DNA of 31,667 nucleotides, taken from a virus. The stretch spans positions 1 through 31,667 of the IMG/VR virus record IMGVR_UViG_3300042521_002124, one strand, 5' to 3'. Each line of letters begins with the position of its first letter. Within the stretch, counting starts at the first letter, position 1. Below, piece by piece: positions 28,580-31,667 of this stretch. The position numbers and the translations under genes are program-made. The notes beneath the pieces were generated by a model. That model had not been told where the DNA came from. It ran no database searches and saw only the letters and a list, made by a program, of their open reading frames with translations.

Positions 28580-29236
28580 TTATTTATTCAGAAAATATCC
28601 AAGTAAATTTTCTATATCCCAATGCAGATTATTATCTATTAGAAGTTTAGTTGAAGGATCGATAACGTATGGTTTTTTATCTATAACCTTTATTTTACCT
28701 GTGGGTTTAAATGGTATATGAAATTTGCAACTAATCAAATTTAAAATTGATCTTGCTGAATATAATAGATCCTCATATCTTATAAAGATATAGTTACTAC
28801 ACATAAGTGGTGCTTTGAAATACAAATATTCTGCTTTAGTTTGTCTTAATTCAAATATATTATTGTATTTTAAACCCGTAATAATATTGCGATCTTCAGT
28901 AATCTCTTTATACATATGGTATATTGATGACCATTCATTGAATAAAAAAGATTCAATGGAAGATAAATTATCTGGATGTACATGGTGAGGCTTTTTTCGC
29001 ATAGCCATAATCCAATCGTATGGATTTCTTATTATGCCTACGAATAAAGTATTTTTGGATTTTATCATACATGGTGCATTAAATCCGAAAAAATGTTTCC
29101 ATCCACAATGCCATGTAACATCTATTTGAAGATTTTGTGTAATTAATTTTTGTAAAAAATTTGTACCGGAATGTCTTTCTCCCAAGATAGTAAAATTATC
29201 TACCCTATAGGATTTATCTCTAATTAATTGTAGCAT
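28580..29236 (-). CDS. Sulfotransferase-like protein
   Basis: A 218-residue P-loop protein. ILGERHSGTNFLQKLI (17-32) is the 5'-phosphosulfate loop and GIIRNPYDWIMAM (67-79) the 3'-phosphate strand with the conserved Arg and Ser/Asp region of PAPS sulfotransferases. FIRYEDLL (about 151-158) is the usual later helix start. It would move sulfate from PAPS to a sugar, lipid or protein; the acceptor is unknown. AT-rich codon use resembles the sugar genes on the left, unlike the ligase and glycosylase genes beside it. It starts two bases after the ligase stop. Confidence 0.72.
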   Translation of the reverse strand: MLQLIRDKSYRVDNFTILGERHSGTNFLQKLITQNLQIDVTWHCGWKHFFGFNAPCMIKSKNTLFVGIIRNPYDWIMAMRKKPHHVHPDNLSSIESFLFNEWSSIYHMYKEITEDRNIITGLKYNNIFELRQTKAEYLYFKAPLMCSNYIFIRYEDLLYSARSILNLISCKFHIPFKPTGKIKVIDKKPYVIDPSTKLLIDNNLHWDIENLLGYFLNK

Positions 29237-29238
29237 AA

Positions 29239-30552
29239 CTATACTGTTCTATATTCACCATGTAAAATTTTAAATGTTGGAAAACGTAAACTAATTCCGC
29301 CTTCTTGGTTTTTGGTTTCTTCAAAATATTGAACAGTAATAATTTGTCCAAGAATCTTTCTAGGGTTCTGATAAAATTCTTGTCTTTGGTCAATAGCGAA
29401 ACCACTACCAACCCTGACAATATGATCCTTATGCTTAATCATTACACAAGAAAGCATAGTTTCTTCATGTTCTCTACCATTTAATACATAACGAAATGGC
29501 CCCATTTCAACATCAATAACTTCATATTCGTCATCAAAAAACTTCTTAACTTTCAGAAGGTCTTTGCTACGCTTACCTTTATATGGTTCATCTGCTCGTA
29601 GCATAACTCCTTCCCAACCATAGTCATTACCTCTTTTTGTCCATTCAGCAAAATGATCATCATCTTTAATGAGTTCTTGACCAAGCACACTAAGACAGGT
29701 ACAAGAGTTATTCTTCATTACTTCTCGTAGATTATTATAGCGAATAGAATATGGACGGTTCTTTTCTCCCTTCTTACTATAAAATTCATCATGGGTTAGA
29801 ATATCAAAAATCTTAAATGATGGATTAGGAATAGTATGATCCTTCTTCTTGAGTTGTTTCATCACCCCCTGAAAGTCCTCATTACCTTCATCGTCTACAA
29901 GACAAAGTTCGCCATCAAATACTACATCAGTAACGCCAAGAGCCTTAATACCATCCCTGACGATGCCAAGAGTATCAAACTCCTTTCCCGTGCGGGAATA
30001 GAAGGTAGTATTACCATCACTATCAACAATCCCAATACATCTAGCACCGTCAATTTTTCTGCTAACATACCAACCATCCTTCCAATCTACAAGTTTAGGC
30101 TCGTACTTATCTGCCAGAGCAACACTAAACTCTGGAATATGGTCAGGAATAGCCTTATTGATAATCTTATCACCAGCACGGGTTTTCAAGTCTTTATCAA
30201 TAATACAATGGATAAGTTCCTCGTATTCAGAATAGTGTTCAATAAAACTATTCACAGTAGCAATAGCATCATGTCCAGTAATCTTGCGACTCTTTAGAGC
30301 GTCAAGCAGATCAAAGAAATTTTTGTATTCGTTCTTTCTGGCTACAAGATGATTCTTCTTCTTGAGATTATCACTAGTGACATTGTATTGCCACAACGGA
30401 TGATAGGTATAAAGCAAAATATTCTTGGTGAAAGATGCTGCGGCACTATTGTGTCCACAATAATCCAGAATAATTCCTTCTTTATCTTTAGTGCTGCTAG
30501 TGGCACGAAGATCACGAACCATTCCCATAACATAATTAAAATCGTGAATCAT
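29239..30552 (-). CDS. ATP-dependent DNA ligase
   Basis: A 437-residue ligase with every nucleotidyltransferase motif: I, SRKIDGAR with the adenylated K166; III, VFDGEL (211-216); IIIa, FKIFDIL (246-252); IV, EGVMLR (314-319); V, LLKVKK (332-337). An OB-fold C-terminus follows (YEVIDVEM, VRVGSGF). The N-terminal 140 residues match the T4-type helical domain. It seals nicks during replication and recombination. Strong promoter at 30,564-30,606 and CAGGAGA above the ATG. CGT/AAG-rich codons as in rIIA. Slightly shorter than T4 ligase (487). Confidence 0.93.
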   Translation of the reverse strand: MIHDFNYVMGMVRDLRATSSTKDKEGIILDYCGHNSAAASFTKNILLYTYHPLWQYNVTSDNLKKKNHLVARKNEYKNFFDLLDALKSRKITGHDAIATVNSFIEHYSEYEELIHCIIDKDLKTRAGDKIINKAIPDHIPEFSVALADKYEPKLVDWKDGWYVSRKIDGARCIGIVDSDGNTTFYSRTGKEFDTLGIVRDGIKALGVTDVVFDGELCLVDDEGNEDFQGVMKQLKKKDHTIPNPSFKIFDILTHDEFYSKKGEKNRPYSIRYNNLREVMKNNSCTCLSVLGQELIKDDDHFAEWTKRGNDYGWEGVMLRADEPYKGKRSKDLLKVKKFFDDEYEVIDVEMGPFRYVLNGREHEETMLSCVMIKHKDHIVRVGSGFAIDQRQEFYQNPRKILGQIITVQYFEETKNQEGGISLRFPTFKILHGEYRTV

Positions 30553-30563
30553 CCAAATAGTCT

Positions 30564-30606
30564 CCTGTGTTTAGCGTAGTATACCATACGCTAGTTCTGT
30601 TGTCAA
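30564..30606 (-). promoter_or_regulatory. Strong sigma-70 promoter for ligase, with palindrome over -10
   Basis: TTGACA (30606-30601), 17 bp, TATACT (30583-30578), ACGC, then TAAACACAGG (30573-30564). TAGCGTA (30572-30578) and TACGCTA (30587-30593) are perfect 7-bp inverted arms around the -10 box, a likely operator. The -10-to-leader block is nearly identical to that of rIIA. The CACAGGAG also serves as the ribosome site. Confidence 0.87.
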
Positions 30607-30617
30607 GTATCGACAGT

Positions 30618-30824
30618 CTAGCGTCTTTTATTGAATCTTTTACTTAATTTTGTAACCAAATCACTTCCTGCTGTTGGAAAAAAACATGGCAAAACCGAAT
30701 GAATAATCAATAGTAATCCCGCCAATAAACAACAAGATCCATAAAACAGAGCAAAAATTAGATGCTCAAGATATGTCATGTTATTTTCTTGAAGGTGTTT
30801 GATCCATCTTTGTTTGAGATTCAT
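30618..30824 (-). CDS. Small membrane protein (DUF6356-like)
   Basis: A 68-residue protein. Residues 16-50 (MTYLEHLIFALFYGSCCLLA, then GLLLIIHSVLPCFF) form one or two membrane helices, with TAGSDLVTKLSKRF after them. The 'H..e.xmTYleHl.fA...HxxlPcfF.TxgSd' pattern matches DUF6356, small membrane proteins of unknown role found in phages and proteobacteria. I keep the ATG at 30824, because the HLQEN segment before the second Met is part of the pattern; it overlaps the HNH gene by 44 bases. The next Met, at 30779, is the alternative. Confidence 0.62.
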   Translation of the reverse strand: MNLKQRWIKHLQENNMTYLEHLIFALFYGSCCLLAGLLLIIHSVLPCFFPTAGSDLVTKLSKRFNKRR

Positions 30825-31173
30825 TTTGCCGTACTCTATTTTTAGACATGATTAAATAGTTTACAGCTTTTATTACACCGTCTAAAGAATCTCCTAATTT
30901 TCCTATACCAGTATTGCAGCGATCACAGATCCAACCTCTAAAACTATCATCACTATGATCGTGATCTAAAACCCATTTAATTGGTATTTTACCACAACAT
31001 TCACATAACTCCGGTTTGGGGGGAGCAATTTTATGTAAACCGCTTCTCACTTTGCTATGTTTCTTAACACACTTTTTACATCGTGTATCAAGATTATCTT
31101 TGTACATACTATGTTTAGGAAAACTTGCTTTATTTTTCCTTTTGCCACAATATGAACAAATTTTTCTAGTCAT
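30781..31173 (-). CDS. HNH / recombination endonuclease VII-like
   Basis: A 130-residue nuclease. An N-terminal zinc ribbon (C6/C9, C32/C35) precedes the endonuclease VII core: C57/C60, WVLDHDHSDDSFRGWICDRC (67-86) with the DHDH metal cluster, then NTGIGKLGDSLDGVIKAVNY. Compared with the similar protein at 5,910, the N-terminal ribbons differ, so the two are not recent copies. Such free-standing genes may resolve DNA junctions or behave as homing-type nicking enzymes. The start overlaps the upstream stop by 8 bases. The C-terminal 25 residues are polar. Confidence 0.83.
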   Translation of the reverse strand: MTRKICSYCGKRKNKASFPKHSMYKDNLDTRCKKCVKKHSKVRSGLHKIAPPKPELCECCGKIPIKWVLDHDHSDDSFRGWICDRCNTGIGKLGDSLDGVIKAVNYLIMSKNRVRQNESQTKMDQTPSRK

Positions 31174-31667
31174 CAGTATTTTTATCTAATTTATTATACA
31201 TATCTGATCGTTCTTGATTAGATTCGCCTGATCCTAAATCAGTATGATCATAATCCATAATATCTGTATCGGGAGTTACCCAACGCATATTTCTTTCTGC
31301 TGTCCAAAGAGTTTCATTATATTTACGATGTATAACTAATTCATTCTTAATAGTAAAGGATGGATCGTGCATTACTAATCTATTGTTAGGTTGAATAGCA
31401 AAATTGCCATTATCCATTTTAATAAAATGTCCACATTTATGTTGTGATGGGAACTCACTAAGAGTAAAATCTGTATCACCACTATCAGTAGAGCCTGCCC
31501 AATCTAGTGTGAACAAATATCTGCCAGTATATTCAGTTCGCCTTCTGGAAATAAATTTGCAAGTATGATTTCTCAATACTGGATATGATGTTACAGAAAC
31601 ATGGTATGAGAAAGAATCCCATAAAACTAATTCATCTAGTTCTTGTTGTGGACTATCTTCTTTCCAA
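31166..31667 (-). CDS. Conserved hypothetical phage protein, 5' end cut by window
   Basis: The frame stays open to the right edge (the visible part begins WKEDSPQQELDELVLWDSFS), so the true start is outside; 166 residues are seen. Motifs: SRRRTEYTGRYLFTLDWA, FPSQHKCGHFIKMDNGNFAI and QPNNRLVMHDPSFT. The pattern of a conserved 'QHKCGHxIxLDNGNFAxQPNNR' core followed by a DPSFT turn recurs in large phages with unknown function. It looks like a beta-rich domain, with a polar tail from about residue 135. Coupled to the HNH gene by an 8-base overlap. Confidence 0.68.
   Translation of the reverse strand, partial: WKEDSPQQELDELVLWDSFSYHVSVTSYPVLRNHTCKFISRRRTEYTGRYLFTLDWAGSTDSGDTDFTLSEFPSQHKCGHFIKMDNGNFAIQPNNRLVMHDPSFTIKNELVIHRKYNETLWTAERNMRWVTPDTDIMDYDHTDLGSGESNQERSDMYNKLDKNTDD

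Noticed and set aside
29836-30297. Plus-strand open frame of 153 codons
   Set aside because: Antisense to the motif-complete DNA ligase gene; a by-product of its codon use.
1-31667. Integrase, att site, insertion sequence, CRISPR array, rRNA
   Set aside because: None visible: no transposase or integrase motifs, no regularly spaced repeats and no tRNA-half duplication on inspection by eye.

Overview
The window is a stretch of a large, AT-rich, lytic-type tailed-phage genome. I cannot name the virus or its host. Evidence for a phage: an adjacent rIIA-rIIB pair in the T4 order, two recombination-endonuclease-VII-like proteins, a phage-type sigma factor, an ATP-dependent DNA ligase, an AEP-type primase, a tRNA gene, many small unnamed proteins and almost no non-coding DNA. 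Every supported gene is on the minus strand, so transcription runs from high to low coordinates. At least ten gene junctions are ATGA or TGATG overlaps. Two secreted products with signal peptides fit a bacterial host, probably Gram-negative. No integrase, transposase, insertion sequence or CRISPR array is visible.

Right part (about 31,667 down to 19,400), early/replicative region. It holds a 5'-truncated conserved gene, an HNH/endonuclease VII protein, a one-segment membrane protein, DNA ligase, a sulfotransferase-like protein, an HhH-GPD DNA glycosylase, several small conserved proteins (two shorter than 60 codons), a helix-turn-helix-like protein, a tRNA with anticodon UAA, a kinase-like protein, rIIA, rIIB, an odd tRNA-like element and a primase-like protein. 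Strong host-type sigma-70 promoters (TTGACA, 16-17 bp, near-consensus -10) precede ligase, the glycosylase, the helix-turn-helix gene, the tRNA and rIIA. Most genes behind them use a more GC-ended, CGT/AAG-rich codon dialect than the rest.

Middle part (about 19,400 to 13,900). An unusual RuvAB-like set comes first: a winged-helix-like protein, a zinc ribbon joined to a RuvA domain-III-like tail, then RuvB. A glycosyltransferase follows, then a tight set of exported thioredoxin, membrane-anchored tail protein and actin-like ATPase, followed by an exported trypsin-like protease. A sigma-70-type promoter at 13,920-13,947 starts the next leftward block.

Left part (about 13,900 down to 1), a carbohydrate and nucleotide island. 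It carries glycosyltransferases of GT25, GT2, GT60 (Skp1 GlcNAc-transferase type), GT4 and GT34 types, UDP-galactopyranose mutase, a DUF3431 protein, a SAM methyltransferase, a macro-domain protein, GMP reductase overlapped with a nucleoside deoxyribosyltransferase-like protein, a ClpP-like protease, a deoxyribose-phosphate-aldolase-like protein that has lost its catalytic residues, and a sigma factor. The sugar genes probably build a glycan, possibly containing galactofuranose, on a virion protein, the host surface or DNA; the sequence does not say which.

Most notable: the RuvA-III/zinc-ribbon partner of RuvB, the actin-thioredoxin-protease envelope set, the tRNA-like element with an oversized middle arm, the short-variable-loop tRNA with a leucine anticodon, the DERA-fold pseudoenzyme, and the repeated early-promoter/leader module.
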